64,000 nt of DNA from Saccharomonospora xinjiangensis XJ-54 (GTDB lineage Bacteria; Actinomycetota; Actinomycetes; Mycobacteriales; Pseudonocardiaceae): contig NZ_JH636049.1 in the NCBI RefSeq assembly GCF_000258175.1, positions 706,982 to 770,981 of the forward strand, written 5' to 3'. Every line of letters starts with the position of its first letter. Within the stretch, counting starts at the first letter, position 1. The notes below the pieces were generated by a model. The model was given only the letters and a program-made list of their open reading frames with translations, did not search any database and had not been told where the DNA came from. This document shows, in pieces, positions 42,782 to 51,269 of the stretch. A program made the translations under genes and the position numbers.

Positions 42782-43903
42782 ATGACCACAGGAACGAACG
42801 CCGGTCAGCTGTACTCGAGCGCACCGACAGCACCGTCCGCATACGATGCGGGCTCCGACGTCGCCAGAACGCCGATGACCGAGAGCGAACGCGACGACGT
42901 GGTGAAGCTCGGGAACAAGCAGACGAAGGATCTCGGCGGGGTGTGGCTGCTCCTCAACGGCCGGTTCAGGTCCGAAAGCGACGGGGCCGCAACCGAGAGC
43001 GAAATCCAGGAGCTGCTCTGCACCGTCTTCGGGTATCCCGATCTCGACCGGCCGCCGAAGCGGACGCTGAACGTCGTGGTGGACTCACCAGGGGGCAGCC
43101 TCGACAGCGCCTACAAAACCGTGCTCTACCTGTCGCAATTCGCCGCCAAGCTCAACGTCTATGTGCCGTATCGCGCGAAAAGTGCTAGCACACTGCTCGC
43201 GGTGGGAGCGGACCGGACATACCTGTCACCGTTCGCGGAGCTGGGTCCGCTCGACACCCAGATCGCGGACCCGCGCAACCCCGCGAACACCACGTCGGCC
43301 CTCGACTGCTACCAGAGCGTCGATTACGTCCGCGAGTTCGCTTTCCAGACGATTCTCTCGGCGCTGCCGAAACTGATCACGGCCACCGAACGCAGGCTCC
43401 CGGTCACCGGACTGATCGACACGGCGACCCAATTCGCGACGAGTTCGGTCGCACCCATGCTGAAAAGCGTGACCGCCCTCGATTTCGGCTCGTGGGGCCG
43501 CAGCCTGAGAATAGGCGAGTCCTACGCCGTCAAGCTGCTCAAAAAGAAGTCCACCGACGAGGACGAGGCCGCGATCAAGCAGCTCGCGTGGCAGCTTGTC
43601 TACGGATACGCGCACCACCGTTTCCCCATCGACTACCGCGAAGCCGAACGGATCGGCCTCACGGTGGAGCGGATGAGCCCCAGCCAGTACAAGCGACTAC
43701 GAACCGTCGTGGATGCCTGCCGGAAGAAGTCCTTTATCGGTTTTCTCAGCAAACAGGAATCCGAAAAGGAATCTCACCGTTCGCGGAAACCGGCCAGCAA
43801 GGACGAAGAACACAGCACCGACGAGCATCCGCAGGCGGATGTCGGTGGATCACCGGTGGGAATCGGCAGCAGATACGTTGCCGAATCGGATCGGCAGACA
43901 TGA
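42782..43903 (+). CDS. SDH/SppA-type Clp-fold serine protease, 373 aa
   Basis: Clp/crotonase-fold peptidase of the SDH_sah type (PF01972-like): NVVVDSPGGSLDSAYKTV and YRAKSASTLLAVGADRTYLSPFAELGPLD, where the AKSAST serine occupies the nucleophile position and SPGGS the oxyanion-hole loop. No clear transmembrane helix. The C-terminal 60 residues are charged and disordered. ATG 42782 follows CAGGTGG. The stop overlaps ATG of the next, membrane-anchored gene (ATGA), so protease and membrane protein are coupled and probably act together. Confidence 0.78.
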   Translation: MTTGTNAGQLYSSAPTAPSAYDAGSDVARTPMTESERDDVVKLGNKQTKDLGGVWLLLNGRFRSESDGAATESEIQELLCTVFGYPDLDRPPKRTLNVVVDSPGGSLDSAYKTVLYLSQFAAKLNVYVPYRAKSASTLLAVGADRTYLSPFAELGPLDTQIADPRNPANTTSALDCYQSVDYVREFAFQTILSALPKLITATERRLPVTGLIDTATQFATSSVAPMLKSVTALDFGSWGRSLRIGESYAVKLLKKKSTDEDEAAIKQLAWQLVYGYAHHRFPIDYREAERIGLTVERMSPSQYKRLRTVVDACRKKSFIGFLSKQESEKESHRSRKPASKDEEHSTDEHPQADVGGSPVGIGSRYVAESDRQT

Positions 43904-44886
43904 GACTTCGCCGGAACTGGCCGTATCTCGCACTGCTCGTCCTCGTCGCCCTGCCACTGCTCTGGATCGCGGGAGCACTGGCTGCGCGGTCCGGGATGTT
44001 CGTTTTCGAAGGGACCGTGGCCCCGGAACAGGTTCAGGTTTTCCTGACCTTCGTCGGCGGGGGACTCGCCACGGCGGCGACCGTGTTCGGCGCGCTGCTG
44101 ACCCGCGAGCACAACGCCCGCGAACGACGGCGGCTTCGCCTCGACAATGTCCTCAGAGGTCTGGAGTCCATGCCCGAGGAGGCTTCGGTGCAGTCCAGGG
44201 TGGCGGGGATTCTCTCCACGATGGTTCTGCTGGGCCAGGAACGGGTCGCCCTGCGTGTGCTCGAACCCGCGTGGCAATCCGGCAACGTCGATGCCGCGAC
44301 AGCCACCTGGTGTATCGGGCAGATCATCACCGGAGAGGGCGCCGAAAGGGACTACCTCGAAGGGGATCGCACAGATCCGACCGCGGTGAACGAAGCGGCC
44401 GTGCTGCTCAGAGAGCACTCGGACAAACTGGTCGATTCACACGGCTATTACTTCCCTGGCCACTTCCTGCACGAGTGGACGACGAAGCAACCGCTGCCGC
44501 TCAAGGTCAAGGACAACATCCTGCGCAGCATCGGCACCATGCTGCGCTGCCACGATCGGCGGTGGTGGTTTCCCGACGGCCGCATCCCGATCTGGCCCAC
44601 CGAGGTGCTCATGAAATGCGTGGAACGCGACTCCTCCACGTCGGTGCAGGCGTCGGCTGCCCTGCTCGTCGGGTCGCTGTACGAGGTCAATCCGGAGGAG
44701 TTCCGGCGGGCTTACGGCGTCCGGCGCACGGACAGCATGCTGGCCAGGGCGCAGGACGAACCACTCAGCGAGGACTATGTGGACATCTCAGCCGAGCTTC
44801 GAACCGCCTGGTCCGATCCGGAGCCGAGCGACCACACGGCAAGCCACCGCCCGCACCGACCGCGACACCGGCGCAAGAAGCCGTAG
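43900..44886 (+). CDS. membrane protein with cytosolic helical-repeat domain, 328 aa
   Basis: Two N-terminal transmembrane helices (LALLVLVALPLLWIAGALAA and FLTFVGGGLATAATVFGALL) are followed by a cytosolic, helix-rich domain of about 230 residues with HEAT-like ends and a basic C-terminal tail (HRPHRPRHRRKKP). Overlaps the upstream protease gene by ATGA. I recognise no family; the architecture suggests it anchors or regulates the protease. Confidence 0.65.
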   Translation: MRLRRNWPYLALLVLVALPLLWIAGALAARSGMFVFEGTVAPEQVQVFLTFVGGGLATAATVFGALLTREHNARERRRLRLDNVLRGLESMPEEASVQSRVAGILSTMVLLGQERVALRVLEPAWQSGNVDAATATWCIGQIITGEGAERDYLEGDRTDPTAVNEAAVLLREHSDKLVDSHGYYFPGHFLHEWTTKQPLPLKVKDNILRSIGTMLRCHDRRWWFPDGRIPIWPTEVLMKCVERDSSTSVQASAALLVGSLYEVNPEEFRRAYGVRRTDSMLARAQDEPLSEDYVDISAELRTAWSDPEPSDHTASHRPHRPRHRRKKP

Positions 44887-44902
44887 CGGTGCCCGAATCG
44901 CC

Positions 44903-45895
44903 TCAGCACCCGGTGGCTGACGACGGTGGTTCGTAGCGGGCGGCGAGCGCGGCAGCGCGGTGCCGAAGGCGGGTGCGCAACCATTGCGGGCGGAGCGCTT
45001 CGGCGTCCGTCGCGAGCTGCCACAGCGCCCATTCCGCGTGCCTGGGATCTTGGAAGGTCACGTCGAGGCGCGGCCAGCCGTCCGCATCGACTTCCTCGGC
45101 GTGAACGGCCAGCGCGGTGCGCACCAGCTCCGCACGCCGCGCCGGGTTCACCCGCACCAGCACGGCGATGAGGTCACCGCTGGTCCGGAACCGCGTGCTG
45201 CGTTCCTTCCAGACGCGCTCCAGATCGACCCGCTCCGGCCGCTGTGCGGGTTCGGAGAGCTCCTCGGCGGCCAGCACCCGGGACAACCGGTAGGTGCGAT
45301 CCGCACCTGACTTCGTGGCCAGGAGGTAGCCCTGCCCGCGCACGGTGACCAGACCAACCGGGTCCACTGTCCGCCACTGTGGCGCCTGGCCTGTGGCCGC
45401 GTAGTGGATGCGCAATCTGTGTCCGGCGAACACCGCGCGCCGGATCACGGCTACGACCGTGTCAGGCACGTCCTCGTCCTCGACCAGCCTGCGCGAGAGA
45501 AGGTCCGCCTCCGGATCGATGAGCAACCGCTCGGCCGCACCGGCGGCGGTGGCCCGGTAGCTCTCGGGTAGCGCGTCCACCACCTTGCGCATGGCGGACG
45601 CGAGCGCCGCGCCGAGGCCGAATGCCTGCGCGCCGCGCCGTGATCCGGCGACGAGGAGGGCGAGAGCCTCGTCGTGGCTGAGCCCGGTGAGCTCTGTCTG
45701 GAATCCCGGTAGCAGTGCGAAACCGCCGCGCCGACCGCGCTCGGCGTAGACCGGGACGCCTGCCGCGGACAGCGCCTCGATGTCGCGCTGCACGGTGCGG
45801 GTGGAGACCTCCAGCTCGCGGGCCAGCGCGGTGGCGGACAACCGACCGTGGCGGCGCAGCAGCAGCACCAGCGAGACCAACCGGTCGGCGCGCAT
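44903..45895 (-). CDS. HTH-WYL domain transcriptional regulator (YafY type), 330 aa
   Basis: DeoR-like winged helix at residues 1-60 (RLVSLVLLLRRHGRLSATAL then VSTRTVQRDIEALSAAGVPV), WYL domain at about 140-215 (LRIHYAATGQAPQWRTVDPV, GQGYLLATKSG) and WCX domain at the C-terminus. A well-formed palindrome lies 17 bp before its start codon (45912-45938), between it and the divergent RidA-family gene, so it most likely represses both. Ligand unknown. Confidence 0.9.
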   Translation of the reverse strand: MRADRLVSLVLLLRRHGRLSATALARELEVSTRTVQRDIEALSAAGVPVYAERGRRGGFALLPGFQTELTGLSHDEALALLVAGSRRGAQAFGLGAALASAMRKVVDALPESYRATAAGAAERLLIDPEADLLSRRLVEDEDVPDTVVAVIRRAVFAGHRLRIHYAATGQAPQWRTVDPVGLVTVRGQGYLLATKSGADRTYRLSRVLAAEELSEPAQRPERVDLERVWKERSTRFRTSGDLIAVLVRVNPARRAELVRTALAVHAEEVDADGWPRLDVTFQDPRHAEWALWQLATDAEALRPQWLRTRLRHRAAALAARYEPPSSATGC

Positions 45896-45911
45896 ACGGA
45901 AACTCTACCGA

Positions 45912-45938
45912 AATACGCGACACAGGATGTCGTGTATT
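45912..45938. promoter_or_regulatory. palindromic operator of the WYL regulator
   Basis: AATACGCGACA (45912-45922), 5-bp spacer, TGTCGTGTATT (45928-45938): 11-bp arms with one mismatch. The only strong dyad in the 117-bp divergent region; the CGACA-N5-TGTCG core resembles sites of YafY-type regulators. The A/T ends could overlap promoter -10 elements. Confidence 0.65.
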
Positions 45939-46012
45939 CGCTGCGAAGCTCTCCGCGTGATGGCTACCGCACCGGTGCCATCAGTGTTGTCGATGAATCG
46001 AACGGAGCCGAT

Positions 46013-46414
46013 GTGGCAGTGGAACGAACGACGATCAACCCGTGGACGTGGTCGGTGGAGATGGGCTACAACCAGGGCGAGCTCGTCTCCGGGCACACCA
46101 GGACCCTGTACTGCTCGGGACAGACCGCGATGAGCGCCGAGGGCGTGCCCCAGCATGCCGGTGACATGGCCGCGCAGCTGGCGCTGAGCCTCGACAATCT
46201 GGAGGCCGTTCTCCGTGAGGCCGGTATGTCGCTCGCGAACCTCGTGCGGCTCAACGTCTACACCACCGACGTCGAACTCCTGTTCCCGCATTACGGCGTG
46301 CTGGCGTCGCGGTTGGGCGCAGCCGGGGTGGCGCCTGCCACCACGATGCTCGGGGTGACCAGGCTGGCGATCCCCGACCTCATGGTCGAGCTGGAGGGAA
46401 CCGCTGTCGCCTGA
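46013..46414 (+). CDS. RidA/YjgF-family protein, 133 aa
   Basis: Trimeric RidA fold: LYCSGQTAMSAEGVPQHAGDM, NLEAVLREAGMSLANLVRLN with VYTTD, and PATTMLGVTRLAIPDLMVELEG, where the conserved Arg that binds carboxylates in true RidA (usually RxxV) appears as TRLAIP. Imine/enamine deaminase or related hydrolase. The start is GTG 46013 or GTG 46019. Divergent from the WYL regulator, its probable repressor. Confidence 0.85.
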   Translation: MAVERTTINPWTWSVEMGYNQGELVSGHTRTLYCSGQTAMSAEGVPQHAGDMAAQLALSLDNLEAVLREAGMSLANLVRLNVYTTDVELLFPHYGVLASRLGAAGVAPATTMLGVTRLAIPDLMVELEGTAVA

Positions 46415-46459
46415 CACGGCCTCGGCTCGCCGACGGGCCACTGGGAGTGCAGAGCGGGA

Positions 46460-46494
46460 ACAGCAGGCGGGCGGACGTTGCGCCTGCCTGCTGT
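46460..46494 (+). terminator. hairpin terminator of the RidA-family gene
   Basis: 14-bp arms (46460-46473, 46481-46494) with one G-T pair and a 7-nt loop. Confidence 0.65.
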
Positions 46495-46760
46495 CCGAGC
46501 CGAGGTGGACGAGCCACTCGCGGTCGTCTCTCGCCTCATCCTGCGGCCGTCGATCCTTGACCTGCTCCGGCCCACCGAGCTCGCGGGTGGTGAAGTGACC
46601 TCGGCATTGCCACGGGCCAACTCGCCACCGGGCCCGTGTCTGGGTCCACCGGATCACGGGACACTGGGTCACCGTCGGCGGCCCTGTCACTACTGTCCTG
46701 GGCCATCTGCACGCTCGAAGACCTAGACGCTTCCCAGGAAGTGCTGTTCTGCGAAAAAAC

Positions 46761-46789
46761 GTGTTCACCTCGTGCTGTGCGGTGAACAC
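46761..46789. promoter_or_regulatory. GTGTTCACC inverted repeat upstream of the toxin-antitoxin pair
   Basis: GTGTTCACC (46761-46769) and its complement (46781-46789), perfect 9-bp arms around an 11-nt loop, preceded by AAAAAA. On the minus strand it would be a hairpin followed by a T tract, so it may be a terminator; 120 bp upstream of the antitoxin start it could also be an operator. I see no gene in 46415-46911. Confidence 0.4.
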
Positions 46790-46911
46790 GAACCACCCCG
46801 GAGCTACCGGACTTCCCGGTCAGCGATAGCTGCGCGGTGAGTTGAAGGGCATCCCCGGTGAACGCCTCAGTGCGTGAGTAGAAGGGCGGGCCAGGCCGGA
46901 AGGTGACCACC

Positions 46912-47127
46912 ATGAGCCAGACCGCAATCACACTCCGTCTACCCGCCGAAATGGCAGAAGCCCTACGCACATACGCCTTCGCCACCGGAACCTCGGTGAA
47001 CGAAACCGTCAAGCAAGCGGTCGCTGACCACCTCCAGCGCAAGGGCCGCCCCGAGGCGGTCCGCGCAGCCTTCGAACGAGTTCTCGCCGACCACGCCGTC
47101 GCCTTGGACAAGCTCAAGGACCTCTGA
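46912..47127 (+). CDS. ribbon-helix-helix antitoxin of a Doc system, 71 aa
   Basis: The N-terminal strand and helices ITLRLPAEMAEALRTYAFAT then SVNETVKQAVADHL form an Arc/CopG ribbon-helix-helix DNA-binding domain; the C-terminal helix (FERVLADHAVALDKLKDL) is the expected toxin-binding tail. ATG 46912 has GGAAGG upstream. The toxin gene follows within two bases of the stop in its ancestral form. Expected to autorepress the operon together with the toxin. Confidence 0.82.
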   Translation: MSQTAITLRLPAEMAEALRTYAFATGTSVNETVKQAVADHLQRKGRPEAVRAAFERVLADHAVALDKLKDL

Positions 47128-47154
47128 GTTGACGATCTACCTCCGGGCGACGAG

Positions 47155-47517
47155 GTGCAGCAGATGAACGCGCACTTCGTCGGCCCAAACGCTCTGCGTG
47201 ACTTCGGGCTCCTCGACGGCGCTGTCATGCGCCCCCAGTCCAGCATCTTCGGAGAAGACGCCTTCCCCACCCTGCACGAGAAAGCCGCCGCCCTACTGCA
47301 CGGCATCGCCCGAAACCACCCGTTCATAGACGGCAACAAACGCACCGCCTGGGCTGCGACCGCAACGTTCTACCTGCTCAACGGGCACGAGATCCGCACC
47401 GACCAAGGCGACATCGTGGCCCTGGTTGTGGACACCGCCGAAGGTCAACTCGACGTGCCCACCATCGCGGCAACCCTCAAACCGTGGGCGCACCCCCTCG
47501 TCTTCCCCACAGCCTGA
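47155..47517 (+). CDS. doc: Doc-type toxin (Fic fold), 5' end apparently frameshifted
   Basis: Fic/Doc core motif HPFIDGNKRTAWAA (HxFxDGNKR) is intact, as are helices GLLDGAVMRPQ and ALLHGIA. Doc kinases inactivate EF-Tu by phosphorylation. The usual N-terminus begins MTIYL-x-x-DEV. Here TTG 47129 gives LTIYLRA, then the frame shifts: one extra base between codons 7 and 8 would continue as DEVQQMNAHFVG. As it stands, translation must begin at GTG 47155 (VQQMNAHFVG), about nine residues short, or the toxin is inactive. There is no good ribosome-binding site for 47155. Confidence 0.75.
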   Translation: MQQMNAHFVGPNALRDFGLLDGAVMRPQSSIFGEDAFPTLHEKAAALLHGIARNHPFIDGNKRTAWAATATFYLLNGHEIRTDQGDIVALVVDTAEGQLDVPTIAATLKPWAHPLVFPTA

Positions 47518-47679
47518 ACGGCCGAACACGCCCGCGGTGGCCGATCGGCACTACCTACGCAAGCGGGCGGTCAACGACGCGAACGTGGCTGCTCCGGAGG
47601 GGATCTTGCCCGTCGTGGAGGACTAAGAAGAGACGCCTCATCTTCGTGGAAGTGCGGAGTGGGAACCCGAGAAATAAAA

Positions 47680-47707
47680 AAGCCCCAGGTCTTTCGACCT
47701 GGGGCTT
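47680..47707 (-). terminator. Rho-independent terminator of tRNA-Asn
   Basis: 11-bp arms AAGCCCCAGGT / ACCTGGGGCTT with a 6-nt loop, followed on the minus strand by a TTTTTATTT tract, three bases after the tRNA 3' end. One of the few textbook terminators in the window. Confidence 0.9.
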
Positions 47708-47710
47708 GCG

Positions 47711-47783
<73 letters not shown>

Positions 47784-47939
47784 CCGTTTCGTGTCGGCCG
47801 GATCGCTCCGGCCTGACGGATCACAACTGTAGCGCATGCCCGATCAGCCATTCACGCCACCCCCCTCCGCGACACGCGGCGAGGAGCGCGCCGCTACGGG
47901 ACAATGAGGGGAATCCGATCCCCGACGAGGAGGTCCACG

Positions 47940-48188
47940 ATGAAGATGTTCCTGGTGGGCGCCGCGGCGGGTTACGTCCTCGGGGCCCGTGCGGGACGTG
48001 CCCGTTACGAGCAGATCGTGCGCAACTACCGCAAGCTGGCCGACCATCCCGCCGTGCAGGGCGCGGCAGGTGTCGCCCGCGCGAAGCTCGGCGAGAAGGT
48101 CGGCGACCGGTTGCCGTTCACCCAGCGGCGGCACGGTGTCGCACCGAGCCATGACGGTCACGCCGCCTCGGGCTCGCGCAGCGGGTGA
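47940..48188 (+). CDS. small conserved actinobacterial protein (YtxH-like), 82 aa
   Basis: MKMFLVGAAAGYVLGARAGRARYEQI is the typical start of this short family: a hydrophobic Gly/Ala helix with GARAGR, then a basic amphipathic helix. GAGGAGG precedes ATG 47940. Probably membrane-associated; function unknown. Confidence 0.75.
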   Translation: MKMFLVGAAAGYVLGARAGRARYEQIVRNYRKLADHPAVQGAAGVARAKLGEKVGDRLPFTQRRHGVAPSHDGHAASGSRSG

Positions 48189-48198
48189 ACGACGGGCC

Positions 48199-48966
48199 TC
48201 ACGACGGCGTGCGCGCCACCGCGAAGATCCGCCGGAACGGGAACCACGTCGTGCCGTCGGATCGTGGCGGGTATGCCTCGTCGAGCACCGGGGCCAGATC
48301 GCGGCGGAACTCCTGCCATTCGTCGTCGTCGAGCGCGGCGACGATCGGCCGCAACGCCGTCCCGGTGAGCCAGTCGAGGACGGCGTTCTCGCCACCCAGC
48401 CGCTGCACGTACGTGGTCTCCCACACATCCACCGCGCAGCCGAGGTCGGCGAACAAATCCGCGTAGTCGCGGGGCTCGGACACGGCGCCGGATCCCCGGA
48501 GCCGAACGTCCCGCAACCGCCGCGCCCACCGGTCGCTCGCCGCCACCGCTCGGGCTGCGCGATGCGACGGGGCGTCCATGTTGCCGGGCACCTGCACCGC
48601 CAGCCAGGCACCGGGGGGTAGCTCGCGTACCCACCGTCTCAGCACCGCGTCGTGCTCCGGCACCCACTGGAGCACCGCATTGCTGACGACCACGTCGGTG
48701 TCGGGTTCGGGCCGCCACTCCGTCACATCACACAGGCGGACGGCCACGCCGCGTTCCCTGGCCGAGGCCACCATCTCCGGTGAGCTGTCGAACGCCTCCA
48801 CGATCGCCCCGGGCCACTGACGCGTGAGTTCCCCGGTGAGCGTGCCGGGACCGCATCCGGCGTCCACCACCCGCCGGGGCCGCTCCGCGCCGATCCTGGC
48901 CACGAGATCCCGGAACGGGCGGGCTCGAAGTTCGGCGTGGTTCAGATACTCCTGCGGATCCCACAC
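48199..48966 (-). CDS. tam: trans-aconitate 2-methyltransferase, 255 aa
   Basis: SAM-dependent methyltransferase with motif I VVDAGCGPGTLTGEL, acidic VEAFDSSPEM, and VVVSNAVLQWVPEHDAVL. The start WDPQEYLNHAELRARPFRDL and the VPGNMDAPSHRAAR block are characteristic of Tam, which methylates trans-aconitate to relieve its inhibition of aconitase. GTG 48966 follows AGGAGG; the longer frame is Arg-rich and non-coding. Converges closely on the YtxH-like gene. Confidence 0.87.
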   Translation of the reverse strand: MWDPQEYLNHAELRARPFRDLVARIGAERPRRVVDAGCGPGTLTGELTRQWPGAIVEAFDSSPEMVASARERGVAVRLCDVTEWRPEPDTDVVVSNAVLQWVPEHDAVLRRWVRELPPGAWLAVQVPGNMDAPSHRAARAVAASDRWARRLRDVRLRGSGAVSEPRDYADLFADLGCAVDVWETTYVQRLGGENAVLDWLTGTALRPIVAALDDDEWQEFRRDLAPVLDEAYPPRSDGTTWFPFRRIFAVARTPS

Positions 48967-49364
48967 GGGCGGCCTCCTGTCCAGACAGCTGACAGTACGA
49001 GCGTACTGCGAGACGCGGCGAGCCTTGCCGTGATCGTTTCGGTTCCGCCGCGAGCGATTCGGACAACGGCGTCGCCGTGACGGTGGCCGGGGTCTCACCG
49101 CAGTGATCAGAGCCGCTGCCATCGGACCTCCGCATTACGTGGTGCCCAGCACGCCGAGAACACGTCGTGCCAGTGCCTTGGTCCTGGCGCACTCGCCGAT
49201 GTCGTTGACGAGTTCCGCAAAATCAGGCCGGAACTGCGGTACCTCGGATACGCGGAAGCCGACACTGCCCGTTCACGCACCTCGCCGAATTCGCTGCCCG
49301 GAAGCCTGATCCGCCTCTGGTGATCGCCGACCACCGCGAGGTGTCCTCGGCGAATCGTCCTCGC
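48967..49364. other. intergenic, possible gene remnant
   Basis: No intact gene. A plus-strand stretch around 49175-49260 reads GALADVVDEFRKIRPELRYL then GYAEADT and ends at a stop near 49322, protein-like but without a start or known family; it may be a decayed gene end. The tam promoter should lie just right of 48966. Confidence 0.3.
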
Positions 49365-49979
49365 CTAGAACTCGGCGGCCACCCGGAACGGCGCGACGTG
49401 GGCGCTGACGAAGGCGAAGTCCGCGAACGGGAATTCGTCGTCCGCGGCACGCCAGGCTTCGAGATCGTCCCAGTGCGCGATGCCGACGAGCTGGAAATGG
49501 GTGTCCGGCTCCACCGCACGGTGCAGGAGGTCGTCCCGGAAGCCGGGCGCCTTGCTCAGCACCTCGGCGTGGGCGAGCCAGCGCGGGACGAAACCGTCGA
49601 TCCGCTCGGCCGGCAGTTCGAACGCGGTGACGACAGTGACGGGCTGTCCCTGCGCCTGATCGCCGTCCGCCGCACGGACGTCGGCGACGACGTGGTACCA
49701 GCCGCCACGCACGGTGGCATAGCTCGAAGCCGTGGCCGCCGACGCGACGAAACCGGGGTCCGCCAGCGCCTCGTCCCTGTCCTCCGCGCTGTCCCAATGC
49801 GCGACGTTGACGAGGCCGAGCCGGGCCTGCGGGTCCATCCTGTGGTGCAGCCGCGCGTCCCGGAAACCGGGCGCGGTGTGGACGAGCGCGACCCGCTCCC
49901 TCCAGCGGGCAATGGTCTGGCCCACCCTTTCCTCGGGCAGCTCCCAGGCGTCGATCAGGGTTACTCCGTTGTCGGTCAC
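49365..49979 (-). CDS. tandem antibiotic-biosynthesis-monooxygenase (ABM)-like protein, 204 aa
   Basis: Two homologous ferredoxin-like ABM modules: residues 6-95 (VTLIDAWELPEERVGQTIAR ... LVNVAHWDSAEDRDEAL) and 112-200 (VTVVTAFELPAERIDGFVPR ... LVGIAHWDDLEAWRAA). Each keeps the APGFRD segment. The duplication makes a pseudo-dimer of what is usually a homodimer. GTG 49979 starts directly at MTDNGVTLIDA. Small-molecule oxygenase or heme-degrading-like; substrate unknown. Confidence 0.82.
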   Translation of the reverse strand: MTDNGVTLIDAWELPEERVGQTIARWRERVALVHTAPGFRDARLHHRMDPQARLGLVNVAHWDSAEDRDEALADPGFVASAATASSYATVRGGWYHVVADVRAADGDQAQGQPVTVVTAFELPAERIDGFVPRWLAHAEVLSKAPGFRDDLLHRAVEPDTHFQLVGIAHWDDLEAWRAADDEFPFADFAFVSAHVAPFRVAAEF

Positions 49980-50048
49980 CGCACCATCCTGAAACCTCGA
50001 TGATGCTGGAGGTCAAGAGGTTCGCCCACACTGCTCCGCGCCATCACA

Positions 50049-50576
50049 TCAGCCATCGGCCGACCGGTCCTGAGCGCCCCGCAGCCGTTGCCTGACGCGC
50101 ACCAGCACCCAGGCCACCACGCCCGTCGCGACACCGGCGCCGAGCCCCGTGGCCATGCTGCTCACGACCGCGAACCCGCGCACAAGGACGTCCTCCCAGA
50201 GTGGGGACAACGTCCCCACGAGGTCACCGCCCAGCGTGGGCGGGCCATCGGCGAAAGCCTGCTCCCACAACACCTGGTGCGTCACCGCCAGCAGCACGCC
50301 GTAGGCGAGGCCGACCACGGACAGTGCCGGTAACGGGGACGCCACCCGGCGCCCGAGCACCACGGCCAGCCACGCCAGCGGCGGCGCGAACACCAGCACG
50401 AGGTTCAGCTCAGGCCCCACGAGGCTCAGGTCGTGCGCCACCACGCGCGGCACCCCCAGCGCCGCGAGGCCCCACACCGCGAGCGGCGACAGCCCGAGCC
50501 TCCGGCCGCGCCTGGTGCCGCCCACGGTGACGTCGGTGTCATCGGTGTCATCGGTGTCGTTCTCAGTCACGGCCAC
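50049..50576 (-). CDS. integral membrane protein, 175 aa
   Basis: An acidic N-terminus with a short repeat (NDTDDTDDTDVTV, encoded by 9-bp DNA repeats) and a basic stretch are followed by four to five hydrophobic helices, ending in a basic cytosolic tail. GTG 50576 or GTG 50570 may start it. Resembles unnamed actinobacterial membrane proteins; function unknown. Confidence 0.65.
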   Translation of the reverse strand: MAVTENDTDDTDDTDVTVGGTRRGRRLGLSPLAVWGLAALGVPRVVAHDLSLVGPELNLVLVFAPPLAWLAVVLGRRVASPLPALSVVGLAYGVLLAVTHQVLWEQAFADGPPTLGGDLVGTLSPLWEDVLVRGFAVVSSMATGLGAGVATGVVAWVLVRVRQRLRGAQDRSADG

Positions 50577-50734
50577 GACGCTACGAGCGCGGAGCGCGGA
50601 TGTCGTCGGCCTCGACGCGCGTTCCGCATGCGCTCACCGACGTACGCCATGGGCCGCGCAGGACGTCGTGAAGCGACACCACGCGCCGCCCGTCACCCGT
50701 GCCGCCTCACGGCTGTGCGTGGTCTGGCGACGAT

Positions 50735-51265
50735 CTAGTCGGCGAGCCCGCGCCCGTCCGCGAGCTTCGCCGCGGCTTCCTCGGCGATGCCGCGCACGAC
50801 GCCGGGTTCAGTGCCGCTGTCCGGCCGCACCTGAAGCACGACGCCGTCGGTCCCCGGCAGTTTGCGCACCACGAACCAGGCGCCCCCACCGGGTAGTTCC
50901 TTGCGGTAGCGCGACCGGATGGAGCCCTCGACCCGCTGGCGCACCAGATACGGGATGCGCCCCGGTTTCGGCAGCACGTGGCGTACCGGAGGCAGGTCGC
51001 GCAACACCACCGCCTCACCGGCGCGGTCGGCGATCTCCGCCTCGACGACGGTCAGCGCGTCGCCGCTCCAGCCGGCCTTGCTGATCAGATCCCACCCGAT
51101 GCGGCGAGCGCCGCCGGCTTCCGGCACCCACAGCCCCAACGCGGTCACGGCGACGGGACCGCCGTCGGCGGTGCCGGTGGCGGCGAGCACGTGCTCGCCC
51201 TCCGAAAGCCTGGTCCGGATCTCCTCCGGTATCGGGGAGCCGAAGATCCTGCGCCACACGCTCAC
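50735..51265 (-). CDS. conserved hypothetical protein downstream of dnaG, 176 aa
   Basis: Starts four bases after the dnaG stop (GTG 51265, or 51259), so co-transcribed with dnaG. Reads VWRRIFGSPIPEEIRTRLSE, GEHVLAATGTADGGPVAVTA and GWDLISKAGWSGDALTVVEA; mixed alpha/beta, soluble, PH-like in feel. Widely seen after dnaG in Pseudonocardiaceae as far as I recall, but without known function. Confidence 0.72.
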   Translation of the reverse strand: MSVWRRIFGSPIPEEIRTRLSEGEHVLAATGTADGGPVAVTALGLWVPEAGGARRIGWDLISKAGWSGDALTVVEAEIADRAGEAVVLRDLPPVRHVLPKPGRIPYLVRQRVEGSIRSRYRKELPGGGAWFVVRKLPGTDGVVLQVRPDSGTEPGVVRGIAEEAAAKLADGRGLAD

Positions 51266-51269
51266 CGGG

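Noticed and set aside
50525..50560. 9-bp tandem repeat in the 175-aa membrane protein gene
   Set aside because: Only about three short copies encoding DTD repeats in a disordered N-terminus; in frame and unremarkable, no evidence for phase variation.
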